A DNA stretch of 64,000 bases from positions 124,001 through 188,000 of the forward strand of contig NZ_FZOA01000001.1 of the NCBI RefSeq assembly GCF_900187985.1. The letters are read 5' to 3'. This document shows, piece after piece, positions 41,579-49,593 of this stretch; positions within the stretch are counted from its first letter, which is position 1, and each line of letters opens with the position of its first letter. This DNA comes from Methylobacillus rhizosphaerae (GTDB taxonomy: Bacteria > Pseudomonadota > Gammaproteobacteria > Burkholderiales > Methylophilaceae). The notes beneath the pieces were generated by a model. That model did not search any database, had not been told where the DNA came from, and saw nothing but the letters and a program-made list of their open reading frames with translations. A program made the position numbers and the translations under genes.

Positions 41579-42766
41579 ATGAACAAGAAGCTAGGCTTGG
41601 CAGTTGCTGGTGCCGTAATGGCATTTGGTGCATCTGCTGCAAATGCAGGCATCATCATTCCAGCAGGTGACTGGACCATCGATATCGGTGGTAACGTTAA
41701 TACCTACTACACAAACACACGTTACAGCGGCGATGCTTTCGCTGGTGTTGGCAAGAAAAACCAAGTTTCTACAGGTCTGCTGCCTTCCGCTATCGGTATC
41801 GGTGGTAAGACACGTCAGAACGATCTGGACATTGCATTCCAGTTCACATTCTTCGTCGGCGCTAACTCCGACAGCGGTTTCGGCACCACCGGTTCTGCAA
41901 ATGATAATTTACAAAGTCGTGCTGGTGATGGCAACTCCATCAACATTCGTCAAGCTTACATGACTTTCGGTGATGCTTCCTGGGGTACTATCAAGGCTGG
42001 TCGTGACCTCGGCCTGTTCGGTTCTGACGCTATCCTGTCCGACATGACATTGTTGGGCGTTGGTGTTGGTGCTGGTGGTCCTGGTAACTCCACACTGGGT
42101 CGTATCGGTTCCGGTTATGTCTACGCTGACTGGATCGGCCAGATTCAATACGCATCTCCTAACTGGAACGGTTTCAGCTTCGCTGTAGCTGCTCGCGAAG
42201 GTCTGCGTAATGAGCTTGTTACAAATGCTACTGATGAGAAGACAGAACTTGGCTTCGACGGTAAGTTGGGTTATGAGTGGACTGGCGACTTCGCTGGTAA
42301 GGTTTGGGCTGGTTTCCTGACACAGAAGCATATCAATAATGTAACAGGTGATTACCGCTCACGTGGTTATGACATCGGTGGTAAGGTTAACGTAGCTGAC
42401 TTCGGTCTGGTTGGTTACTACTACGATGGTAAGGGTCTGGATACTCAAACTGGTGGTCAACTGGGTGGTTTGCAATTCCTGGGTGGCAACAAGTCTGATG
42501 ACAAGGGTGGCTACGTACAAGCTACTTACAAGCTGCCAGAAGTTGGTACCAAGCTGGGTGTTTCCTATGGTATCTCTAAGTCTGAAGCTAATGACAAGAG
42601 CTACGATATCGAGAACAAGTCCTGGATCTTCGGTGCTTACCATCCTCTGACCAAGAGCCTGAACCTGGTTGCTGAATACGCACAGCAAAAGGTTGAAAAC
42701 AATGTTACCGGTGGTTTGGACGGTAAGGCCAAGACTATTAGCTTGGGCGCGATCCTGTTCTTCTAG
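41579..42766 (+). CDS. Gram-negative classical porin
   Basis: A 395-residue outer-membrane protein. The signal peptide MNKKLGLAVAGAVMAFGASA-ANA is cut after residue 23. The rest is typical of a trimeric 16-strand porin: NAGIIIPAGDWTIDIGGNVN at the start of the barrel, AYMTFGDASWGTIKAGRDLG for strand turns, alternating aromatic and glycine residues, and a terminal ILFF with C-terminal Phe for BAM recognition. AGGAG stands in front of the ATG. Codon use is restricted (TCC, GGT, CTG), as in very highly expressed genes, and a strong terminator follows. It is single in this window. Confidence 0.93.
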   Translation: MNKKLGLAVAGAVMAFGASAANAGIIIPAGDWTIDIGGNVNTYYTNTRYSGDAFAGVGKKNQVSTGLLPSAIGIGGKTRQNDLDIAFQFTFFVGANSDSGFGTTGSANDNLQSRAGDGNSINIRQAYMTFGDASWGTIKAGRDLGLFGSDAILSDMTLLGVGVGAGGPGNSTLGRIGSGYVYADWIGQIQYASPNWNGFSFAVAAREGLRNELVTNATDEKTELGFDGKLGYEWTGDFAGKVWAGFLTQKHINNVTGDYRSRGYDIGGKVNVADFGLVGYYYDGKGLDTQTGGQLGGLQFLGGNKSDDKGGYVQATYKLPEVGTKLGVSYGISKSEANDKSYDIENKSWIFGAYHPLTKSLNLVAEYAQQKVENNVTGGLDGKAKTISLGAILFF

Positions 42767-42802
42767 GATTAAATCGAAAGATTTAGCTTAGAAAGCAATC
42801 GT

Positions 42803-42831
42803 AAAAACGGCACCTTCGGGTGCCGTTTTTT
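42803..42831 (+). terminator. Strong bidirectional terminator after the porin
   Basis: AAAACGGCACC, a TTCG tetraloop and GGTGCCGTTTT form an 11-bp stem followed by TTTTTT on the plus strand; on the minus strand TTTTTAC follows, so it could also end glnG transcripts arriving from 43022. Confidence 0.95.
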
Positions 42832-43021
42832 ATTGCCTGTCACTTTTGCTTTTACCTTTTATGAGTGTTGTTCTGCTGCATGGCATTGGAAATGGATCAG
42901 CACATGTTATCCCGGCCTTGAGCTGGGGTCTCGTGGGTATGTTGAAACACCGCAGGAAGCCAAACCAGACCTGGCATGAGCTAGTGTGTCATGACTCAGG
43001 CGTGGTTTCGGTGATGTTGAT

Positions 43022-44410
43022 TTACTCGTCTATTCCCAGTTCCTGGATTTTGCGGGTCAGGGTGTTGCGGCCCATGCCTAGTTGGGTGGCTGCTTCAATG
43101 CGCCGCCCTCCGGTGTGGCGCAATGCCTGGGTGATCAGGATGCGCTCGAAGTGCTGGGTGCGGTGATTGAGGATGTCATGTTCTCCACGGTTGAGAGCAT
43201 CGGTGACTTCTGTCGCCAGTGCGCTCTGCCAGGATGTGCCATCCGAAGGCTTACCGGTGTCTTCCTTGAGTTCCGGCGGCAGGTCGGCAATATCAATGTT
43301 CTGCCCGGGCGCCATGACGGTGAGCCAGTGGCAGACGTTTTCCAGTTGGCGGACATTGCCACTCCAGTTCAGTGTGCTGAGATAGCGCAAGGCGGCCGCA
43401 GATGGCTGCTTGGCTTCCACGCCAAGCTCTTGTGCGCTGTGTTGCAGGAAATGTCGGACCAGGAGTGGAATATCTTCTCTGCGTTCGCGCAGGGGAGGCA
43501 GGCGCAGGCGGATTACGTTCAGGCGATGAAATAAGTCCTCGCGGAACAGGCCTTGTTTGACTCTTTCTTCCAGATCCTGGTGGGTGGCGGCAATGATACG
43601 CACATTGACCTTGACCGGCTGGTGCCCGCCTACGCGGTAGAACTGCCCGTCACAGAGTACGCGTAATAGCCGTGTCTGCAGGTCGGAAGGCATATCGCCG
43701 ATTTCATCGAGGAATAATGAGCCACCATCTGCCTGTTCAAAACGCCCACGCCGGGCAGCCTGTGCACCGGTGAATGCGCCGCGTTCATGTCCGAATAATT
43801 CGGATTCCAGCAAGTCCTTGGGAATAGCGGCCGTATTGATGGCAATAAACGGTTTGTCTGCTCTGGGGCTATGCCGGTGCAATGCGCTGGCGACCAGCTC
43901 CTTGCCGGTGCCGGATTCGCCATTGATCAGCACGGTGGAATGGGAGCGGCTCAAGCGGCCAATGGCGCGGAATACTTCCTGCATGGCGGGTGCCTGGCCA
44001 ATGATTTCCGGTGTTTTTTCTTGGATGACCACTTCTATGGCCTGGCGCATGCTCTCATCCACGGCGCGGCGGATGATTTCAATGGCCTGATCCACGTCGA
44101 ATGGCTTGGCAAGATATTCGAATGCACCTCCCTGGAACGCCGCCACGGCACTTTCCAGGTCGGAATAGGCGGTCATGATGATAACAGGAATGTCTGGGTA
44201 GCGCTGTTTGACCTCATGCAGGAAATCCAGGCCGGAACCGTTCGGCATGCGGATATCGCTGACGATGACCTGTGGTGTGTCATGGTTCAGTGCATTCAGT
44301 GCTTCTGGCACCGAGGCGAAGGTCTTGAAGTCCATATCAGTGCGTGCCAGGGCTTTCTCGAATACCCAGCGGATGGATTTGTCGTCGTCTATGATCCAGA
44401 TTGGTTTCAT
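43022..44410 (-). CDS. glnG: Nitrogen regulation response regulator NtrC
   Basis: NtrC (462 aa) is the sigma-54 activator of nitrogen-scavenging genes. It has a receiver domain with phospho-acceptor D52 (IVSDIRMPNGSG), an AAA+ domain with Walker A GESGTGKE at 164-171 and the sigma-54 contact loop GAFTGA at 211-216, and a C-terminal Fis-type helix-turn-helix (GGRRIEAATQLGMGRNTLTR). It starts 21 bases after glnL and is the last gene of the nitrogen cluster. Its likely target sites lie upstream of glnA. Confidence 0.97.
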   Translation of the reverse strand: MKPIWIIDDDKSIRWVFEKALARTDMDFKTFASVPEALNALNHDTPQVIVSDIRMPNGSGLDFLHEVKQRYPDIPVIIMTAYSDLESAVAAFQGGAFEYLAKPFDVDQAIEIIRRAVDESMRQAIEVVIQEKTPEIIGQAPAMQEVFRAIGRLSRSHSTVLINGESGTGKELVASALHRHSPRADKPFIAINTAAIPKDLLESELFGHERGAFTGAQAARRGRFEQADGGSLFLDEIGDMPSDLQTRLLRVLCDGQFYRVGGHQPVKVNVRIIAATHQDLEERVKQGLFREDLFHRLNVIRLRLPPLRERREDIPLLVRHFLQHSAQELGVEAKQPSAAALRYLSTLNWSGNVRQLENVCHWLTVMAPGQNIDIADLPPELKEDTGKPSDGTSWQSALATEVTDALNRGEHDILNHRTQHFERILITQALRHTGGRRIEAATQLGMGRNTLTRKIQELGIDE

Positions 44411-44431
44411 GATGTGCCTTTGTTGTTTTTT

Positions 44432-45532
44432 CTAATTGTTGCCTGGGAATGTAAGCTGCATTGCCGTGCTTTCAATTGGCAGCAATATGGTGAAACAGGT
44501 ATGCCCGGGTTCGCTTTCACACTCGATCATGCCGTGATGCTGGGTGATGAATGTCTGCGCCAGTGTCAGGCCGAGACCAGTGCCGTTGTCGCGTCCCGAG
44601 ACTAGTGGGTAGAAAATGCGCTCACGGATATCCGAGGGAATGCCCGGGCCGTTATCAATGATTTGCAGCTTGATGGCTACGCGGTAGCGTTTTTTTGCCA
44701 GTGTGACCTGACGCGCCACGCGGGTGCGCAGGGTGATGGCCGGCGCTTCTTTTCCGGATGCGTTTTGCATGGCCTGGACAGCATTGCGTGCAATGTTCAG
44801 CACGGCCTGGATCAGTTTTTCGCGGTCACCAATCAGCTCCGGCAGGCTGGTGTCGTAATCCCGCTGGATATTGATGGTGCGTGGGGATTCTGCCAATAGC
44901 AGGCTACGGACGCGCTCCAGGACTTCATGGATATTGGTGGGCTCGTATTTGGGCACCCGATGTGGCACCAGCAGCCTGTCCATCAATAGCTGCAGGCGGT
45001 CGGCTTCCTTGATGATGACCTGGGTGTATTCGCGCAAGCTGACTTGTGGCAGTTCGTGTTCCAGCAGCTGGGCGGCACCGCGTAATCCACCCAGCGGGTT
45101 GCGGATTTCATGCGCCAGGTTGCGTAGCAGTTCGGCGTTGGCTTGTTGCTGGATCAGCATGCGCTCTTCCCGTGCAATGCGCAGCTGCTGGTCCATATGC
45201 TGGAATTCCAGTACCAGGCAGGCAGGTGTCAGCTCGACAGGGGTGACGGTGCATGTCACGGCAAAGGTTTGCTGGCGCAGGGTGGTGATGGTGAATTCAT
45301 GCTCGCGGAACGGGCTGTGATGCTGGATGGCATGTTCCATGGCCGAATCAAGGATATCGCTACCGGGAAATACCTGGGAAATGGATAGTCCGGCGATTTG
45401 CCGTGCGCTGATGGCAAACAGCACTTCTGCTCCAGGATTGGCATAGACAACATGGCGCTCCTCATCAAGCAGGAGAATGGCAGTTGATAAATGTTCTAGG
45501 CCGGCGAATGCGAGCGGGATTTTATGTTCCAT
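44432..45532 (-). CDS. glnL: Nitrogen regulation sensor histidine kinase NtrB
   Basis: NtrB (366 aa from the ATG at 45532; a TTG five codons upstream, 45547, is also possible). An N-terminal PAS domain (about 10-110, HLSTAILLLDEERHVVYANP) is followed by a HisKA domain with phosphorylated H141 in NLAHEIRNPLGGLRGAAQLL and an ATP-binding domain with IDNGPGIPSDIRERIFYP and GTGLGLTLAQTF. No membrane segment is seen, as expected for this cytosolic kinase, whose partner PII protein is not in the window. Neither start has a good ribosome site. Confidence 0.96.
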   Translation of the reverse strand: MEHKIPLAFAGLEHLSTAILLLDEERHVVYANPGAEVLFAISARQIAGLSISQVFPGSDILDSAMEHAIQHHSPFREHEFTITTLRQQTFAVTCTVTPVELTPACLVLEFQHMDQQLRIAREERMLIQQQANAELLRNLAHEIRNPLGGLRGAAQLLEHELPQVSLREYTQVIIKEADRLQLLMDRLLVPHRVPKYEPTNIHEVLERVRSLLLAESPRTINIQRDYDTSLPELIGDREKLIQAVLNIARNAVQAMQNASGKEAPAITLRTRVARQVTLAKKRYRVAIKLQIIDNGPGIPSDIRERIFYPLVSGRDNGTGLGLTLAQTFITQHHGMIECESEPGHTCFTILLPIESTAMQLTFPGNN

Positions 45533-45604
45533 GCTGATAATAAGCAAAAGCCAGGCCAGCTAGACTGGTGGACAATTCGCATGTCCTGGTCTTGCCCTGA
45601 AAGC

Positions 45605-45621
45605 TGCACAGAATCGGTGCG
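45605..45621. promoter_or_regulatory. NtrC-like site in front of glnL
   Basis: TGCACAGAATCGGTGCG matches TGCACCANNNTGGTGCA at 10 of 14 informative positions. It sits about 73 bases upstream of glnL, between the glnA terminator and glnL, where enteric bacteria have an NtrC-repressed glnL promoter. Confidence 0.45.
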
Positions 45622-45744
45622 GTTTGCAGGAGCCTGAAATATTGCATTGTTCCTCTTTATGGATGGATGTTTTTTGATTTTTGCTGATGAGTTTACACGT
45701 AGAAAGCGACTGATAGTAGCGGTCAAGCTGGAATCGGCAGGCAT

Positions 45745-45770
45745 AAAAAAAGCGGGTTGCCCCGCTTTTT
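45745..45770 (-). terminator. Intrinsic terminator between glnA and glnL
   Basis: AGCGGG, a TTGC loop and CCCGCT form a 6-bp GC core extended by A/T pairs, followed on the minus strand by TTTTTTT. It would end most glnA mRNA and leave glnLG to readthrough or their own promoter. Confidence 0.85.
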
Positions 45771-45790
45771 CTGGTTAACAGTACTGTAGC

Positions 45791-47200
45791 TTAAACGCTG
45801 TAGTACATGCTGAACTCGACAGGGTGTGGAGTCTGGCGCAGCTTGGTGACTTCTTCCATCTTCAAGTCAATGTAGCTGTTGATCCAGTCTTCGGAGAATA
45901 CGCCGCCGCGAGTCAGGAACTCACGATCCTTGTCCAGAGCTTCCAATGCTTGTTCCAGGGAAGAGGCAACAGTCGGGATCGCTGCATCTTCTTCTGGTGG
46001 CAAGTGGTAGAGATCCTTGGTTGCAGGCTCACCAGGGTGAATCTTGTTCTGCACGCCGTCCAGGCCAGCCATCATCAAGGCACTGAATGCCAGGTATGGG
46101 TTGGCAGTAGGATCAGGGAAGCGGGCTTCGATGCGGCGTGCCTTGTCAGAGTGCACAAAAGGAACGCGGATGGAAGCAGAACGGTTCTTCGCAGAGTATG
46201 CCAGCTTCACTGGAGCTTCAAAACCAGGTACCAGACGCTTGTAGGAGTTGGTGCCAGGGTTGGTGATCGCATTCAGTGCGCGTGCGTGCTTGATGATGCC
46301 GCCGATGTAGTAAAGGGCGAAATCGCTCAGGCCTGCATAGCCATTGCCTGCAAACAGGTTCTTGCCATCTTTCCAGATGGATTGGTGAACGTGCATGCCA
46401 GAGCCGTTGTCGCCAAAGATTGGTTTTGGCATGAAAGTGGCTGTCTTGCCATAAGCGTGAGCCGTGTTCAGCACGACATACTTGAGGATCTGGGTCCAGT
46501 CAGCGCGCTGTACCAGGGTGCTGAACTTGGTGCCGATTTCACATTGGCCTGCAGTTGCCACTTCGTGGTGATGCACTTCTACAGGTACGCCCAGCTCTTC
46601 CAGCGCGACGACCATTGCAGAGCGGATATCGTGCAGGGAGTCGATTGGGGGCACAGGGAAGTAACCACCCTTGACGCCTGGGCGGTGACCGGTGTTGCCG
46701 CCTTCAAACTTCTCACCGGAAGCCCATGCAGCTTCTTCGGAGTTGATCTTGACGGAGCTGCCGCTCATATCTACAGACCAGTTGATGGAGTCAAAAATGA
46801 AGAACTCTGGTTCTGGGCCGAAGAATGCAGTATCACCGATACCGCTGGACTTGAGGTAAGCTTCTGCGCGTTTTGCCAGGCTGCGGGGGCAACGGTCATA
46901 ACCTTTGCCATCAGTCGGGTCAATTACGTCACAGGTCAGGATCAAGGTTGGCTCGTCCATGAATGGATCGATATTGGCGGTGTCAGGATCAGGCATCAGT
47001 TGCATGTCTGAAGCCTGGATGCCTTTCCAGCCAGCGATGGAGGAACCATCAAATGCGTGACCTTCAGTAAATTTATCTTCGTCGAATGCTGAAACAGGCA
47101 CTGTGACATGCTGTTCTTTGCCTTTGGTGTCAGTAAAGCGAAAATCGACAAACTTGATGTCATTTTCCTTCACAAGTTTTAATACGTCGGCCACCGCCAT
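45791..47200 (-). CDS. glnA: Type I glutamine synthetase
   Basis: GlnA (469 aa) makes glutamine from glutamate, ammonia and ATP as a dodecamer. Seen: [17 protein letters not shown] near the N-terminus, metal ligands in [12 protein letters not shown], the flap region [20 protein letters not shown]-type [17 protein letters not shown], and [14 protein letters not shown] near 395, where the tyrosine is the adenylylation site of GlnE-controlled enzymes. It is preceded by a sigma-54 promoter with two NtrC-like sites and followed by a terminator and then glnL-glnG. Regulation is therefore both transcriptional and covalent. Confidence 0.98.
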   Translation of the reverse strand: MAVADVLKLVKENDIKFVDFRFTDTKGKEQHVTVPVSAFDEDKFTEGHAFDGSSIAGWKGIQASDMQLMPDPDTANIDPFMDEPTLILTCDVIDPTDGKGYDRCPRSLAKRAEAYLKSSGIGDTAFFGPEPEFFIFDSINWSVDMSGSSVKINSEEAAWASGEKFEGGNTGHRPGVKGGYFPVPPIDSLHDIRSAMVVALEELGVPVEVHHHEVATAGQCEIGTKFSTLVQRADWTQILKYVVLNTAHAYGKTATFMPKPIFGDNGSGMHVHQSIWKDGKNLFAGNGYAGLSDFALYYIGGIIKHARALNAITNPGTNSYKRLVPGFEAPVKLAYSAKNRSASIRVPFVHSDKARRIEARFPDPTANPYLAFSALMMAGLDGVQNKIHPGEPATKDLYHLPPEEDAAIPTVASSLEQALEALDKDREFLTRGGVFSEDWINSYIDLKMEEVTKLRQTPHPVEFSMYYSV

Positions 47201-47265
47201 TTGATTCTCCTAGCTCTTTCTGAATTAAGAAGGTTGTTGAAGCACTATGCTTGACACTAAGCTCA

Positions 47266-47281
47266 AGCATGAAGCGTGCCA
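47266..47281 (-). promoter_or_regulatory. Sigma-54 promoter of glnA
   Basis: On the minus strand TGGCACGCTTCATGCT matches the -24/-12 consensus TGGCACNNNNNTTGCW at 9 of 11 bases, with GG and GC exactly ten bases apart. Transcription would start near 47255, about 55 bases before the glnA ATG at 47200. Confidence 0.8.
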
Positions 47282-47341
47282 TTGGGAAAATGCCATTTGC
47301 TATTTTCACACATACGTTTATAAAAGAGAAATCCTAGATTG

Positions 47342-47358
47342 AGCACCAATTTGATGCA
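47342..47358. promoter_or_regulatory. NtrC-like enhancer site 1 of glnA
   Basis: AGCACCAATTTGATGCA matches TGCACCANNNTGGTGCA at 12 of 14 informative bases. Its centre is about 95 bases upstream of the predicted glnA start. Confidence 0.75.
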
Positions 47359-47371
47359 TCGTCTAATTTTA

Positions 47372-47388
47372 TGCACCAATTATGTGCA
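47372..47388. promoter_or_regulatory. NtrC-like enhancer site 2 of glnA
   Basis: TGCACCAATTATGTGCA matches the same consensus at 12 of 14 informative bases. Its centre is 30 bases (about three helical turns) from site 1 and about 125 upstream of the glnA start, like the paired sites of E. coli glnA. It also abuts the rhodanese promoter (TATACT at 47414-47419). Confidence 0.75.
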
Positions 47389-47448
47389 TATGGGTTTGCG
47401 TTAAAATTGGGGCTATACTCCATGCATTTTTAACCTGAGGAGGAAGCA

Positions 47449-47904
47449 ATGGAAACGTTGAGTACGATATTGCAGAATGCAAAACAACGCGCAGAGCAGC
47501 ATGGCCTTCCTTATGCTGGCGCGCTGACCCCCGCAGAAGCGCAAAAAGTGTTGGAATTGGCGCCTGCCGCCAGGTTGGTGGATGTGCGCACTCGCGCAGA
47601 ACTTGAACTGGTTGGCCGGGTGCCTGCAGCTACCCACATTGAATGGGCTTTCTACCCAGGCATGACAGCCAATCCGGATTTTCTTTCCCAGCTGGATAAA
47701 CAGGTGGATCATGAGGCGCTGGTCATGTTTCTCTGCCGCACCGGTGGACGTTCCCACAATGCTGCGGTAGTCGCTGCCCAGGCTGGATATACGGAAGCCT
47801 ATAATGTGCTGGAAGGGTTCGAGGGGGAAGCAACGCCTGATACCAAGCAACGCGGCAAGATCAACGGCTGGAAAGCGGCTGGCCTGTCCTGGACCAATGC
47901 CTGA
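47449..47904 (+). CDS. Rhodanese-like domain protein
   Basis: A 151-residue single rhodanese domain. The active-site loop is CRTGGRS with cysteine C96, the persulfide carrier, and the domain starts with ARLVDVRTRAELEL. It probably moves sulfur between proteins or thiosulfate; the partner is unknown. It has a very strong ribosome site (GAGGAGG) and a TATACT -10 at 47414-47419. The upstream region is shared with glnA, so nitrogen control is possible but unproven. aroE follows after 9 bases. Confidence 0.9.
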   Translation: METLSTILQNAKQRAEQHGLPYAGALTPAEAQKVLELAPAARLVDVRTRAELELVGRVPAATHIEWAFYPGMTANPDFLSQLDKQVDHEALVMFLCRTGGRSHNAAVVAAQAGYTEAYNVLEGFEGEATPDTKQRGKINGWKAAGLSWTNA

Positions 47905-47913
47905 GGTTGATGG

Positions 47914-48726
47914 ATGGATCATTATGCTGTTATCGGCCATCCGGTAGAACATAGTAAGTCGCCTTTGATTCACGCTGCTTTTGCCCGGCAAACCGGGCAG
48001 CAGCTTGAATATGGCAAGGTATTGTCTCCTCTGGATGGTTTTGCCGCGACGGTTGCTGACTTGCAAGCGCGAGGCTATGCCGGTGCCAATGTCACGGTGC
48101 CATTCAAGTTCGAGGCCTATACCTTGGCGGACAGTGTGACGGAGCGCGCGCGCCATGCTGGTGCAGTCAATACGTTGACTTTCCGTGATGGCGGAATTTT
48201 GGGGGATAACACTGATGGTGTGGGCCTGGTGCGTGACATTCTGGATAATCAGCAGTTTGCGCTGGCAGGAAAACGCATCCTCCTGCTCGGTGCTGGTGGC
48301 GCGGCAGAAGGAGTGTTGGGGCCATTGCTTGAGAGCTTGCCCGCACGGCTGTGTGTTGCCAATCGCACGGTGGATAAAGCAGGCGCGATGGTCGCACGGG
48401 CACAGGCAGGCGGCACCAGGCTTGATGCTGCCGGTTTCGCTGAGTTGACGGGGCAGGTATTTGATGTGGTCATCAACGCCACTTCCAGTGGGTTGAGCAA
48501 CGAGCGATTGCCATTGCCTGCTGGTTTGTTCGCTGATGGTGCGCTGGCGTATGACATGATGTACGGGCGAGAAACGCCATTTATGGCATTCGCACGGGAA
48601 GCAGGCGTCCAGCGTGTGGTGGATGGACTGGGTATGTTGGTAGAGCAGGCAGCAGAGGCATTCTTCATCTGGCGTCAGATGCGACCGGCTACTGCGCCTG
48701 TCATGGAAATGGTGCGTGCATTGTGA
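47914..48726 (+). CDS. aroE: Shikimate dehydrogenase
   Basis: AroE (270 aa) reduces dehydroshikimate with NADPH. Seen: VEHSKSPLIHAAFARQTGQ (shikimate-binding serine region), ANVTVPFKFEAY with the catalytic lysine, DNTDGVGLV with the catalytic aspartate, and LLLGAGGAAEGVLGPLL for the cofactor. The stop overlaps the GTG start of mtgA. Confidence 0.97.
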   Translation: MDHYAVIGHPVEHSKSPLIHAAFARQTGQQLEYGKVLSPLDGFAATVADLQARGYAGANVTVPFKFEAYTLADSVTERARHAGAVNTLTFRDGGILGDNTDGVGLVRDILDNQQFALAGKRILLLGAGGAAEGVLGPLLESLPARLCVANRTVDKAGAMVARAQAGGTRLDAAGFAELTGQVFDVVINATSSGLSNERLPLPAGLFADGALAYDMMYGRETPFMAFAREAGVQRVVDGLGMLVEQAAEAFFIWRQMRPATAPVMEMVRAL

Positions 48727-49412
48727 TCAAGCGGCTCTTATGGCAAGGCTTGTTGCTGGCTCTGGTGCTGATTGTGCTGTACCAATTATGGATATTCATC
48801 AATATTCTCTGGTGGGTAGACCATAACCCGGGCAGTAGCGCGTTTATGCGTACCAGTCTGAGCGTTCTGCGCGAGGACAACGCCAAGGCGACACTCAAGC
48901 ATGAGTGGGTGGAATACAACAGGATTTCGCGTCATCTCAAGCGGGCAGTCATTGCCTCTGAGGATGCCAAGTTTGTCGGGCATGAGGGGTTTGACTGGGA
49001 TGGTATCCAGAAGGCCTATGAGAAGAACTGGCAGAAAGGCAAGATAGTGGCAGGTGGATCTACCATCAGCCAGCAGCTTGCCAAGAACCTGTTTCTATCC
49101 ACCAAGCGCACTCCTTGGCGTAAGCTGGAAGAAGCTGTGATCACCTGGATGCTGGAAAGCATGATGAGCAAGCGCAGGATTTTCGAGATTTACCTGAATG
49201 TGATTGAATGGGGGAATGGCGTATTTGGCGCAGAAGCTGCCGCACGTCATTACTACAGGACCAGTGCGGCCAATCTCGACAGTGCGCAGGCTGCCAGGCT
49301 GGCAGCGATGATTCCCAATCCACGCTATTATGACCAGCACCGTGAGGCGCGTGGCCTGGTGAGAAAGGCCGCAATCATTGAGTCGCGCATGCGCCACGCT
49401 GCCGTGCCGTGA
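48723..49412 (+). CDS. mtgA: Monofunctional biosynthetic peptidoglycan transglycosylase
   Basis: MtgA (229 aa, GTG start) polymerises lipid II without cross-linking. It has one N-terminal membrane helix (about 6-25) and the GT51 domain with catalytic glutamate in IASEDAKFVGHEGFDW, GGSTISQQLAKNLFLS and RIFEIYLNVIEWG. The overlap with aroE (GTGA) means translational coupling; aroE-mtgA is a known betaproteobacterial arrangement. Confidence 0.96.
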   Translation: MIKRLLWQGLLLALVLIVLYQLWIFINILWWVDHNPGSSAFMRTSLSVLREDNAKATLKHEWVEYNRISRHLKRAVIASEDAKFVGHEGFDWDGIQKAYEKNWQKGKIVAGGSTISQQLAKNLFLSTKRTPWRKLEEAVITWMLESMMSKRRIFEIYLNVIEWGNGVFGAEAAARHYYRTSAANLDSAQAARLAAMIPNPRYYDQHREARGLVRKAAIIESRMRHAAVP

Positions 49413-49460
49413 TGGTGGCTGTGGCCTTATGTTAGAATAAACACTTTGAAGTCAAATACC

Positions 49461-49583
49461 ATGCGCTTCTGTTTCCTGATCCTGATTGCAAGCCTGACAC
49501 TTGTTGCATGCGGTACCAAAGGGGATCTTTATATCCCGGAAAAGCAGTATCCGCAGGCATCTACTCCACCAACACAACCTTGA
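49461..49583 (+). CDS. lptM: LptM (YifL)-like small lipoprotein
   Basis: A 40-residue frame starting at ATG 49461: a basic and hydrophobic signal segment (MRFCFLILIASLTLVAC), a lipobox cysteine at residue 17, then GTKGDLYIPEKQYPQ and a proline-rich tail. The CGxKGxLYxP block right after the lipid-bearing cysteine is the signature of LptM, which helps the LptD-LptE lipopolysaccharide translocon mature in E. coli. It precedes lysA by 10 bases, as in many proteobacteria. It is shorter than the usual 45-70 residues. Confidence 0.88.
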   Translation: MRFCFLILIASLTLVACGTKGDLYIPEKQYPQASTPPTQP

Positions 49584-49593
49584 TGATTTTTCC

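Noticed and set aside
42846-43166. A 106-codon plus-strand frame after the porin terminator
   Set aside because: Its second half is antisense to glnG, it has no ribosome site, and the peptide matches nothing I know.
45824-47011. A 395-codon open frame on the plus strand opposite glnA
   Set aside because: It lies entirely antisense to a well-conserved glutamine synthetase gene, has no recognisable domain, and arises from codon bias of glnA.
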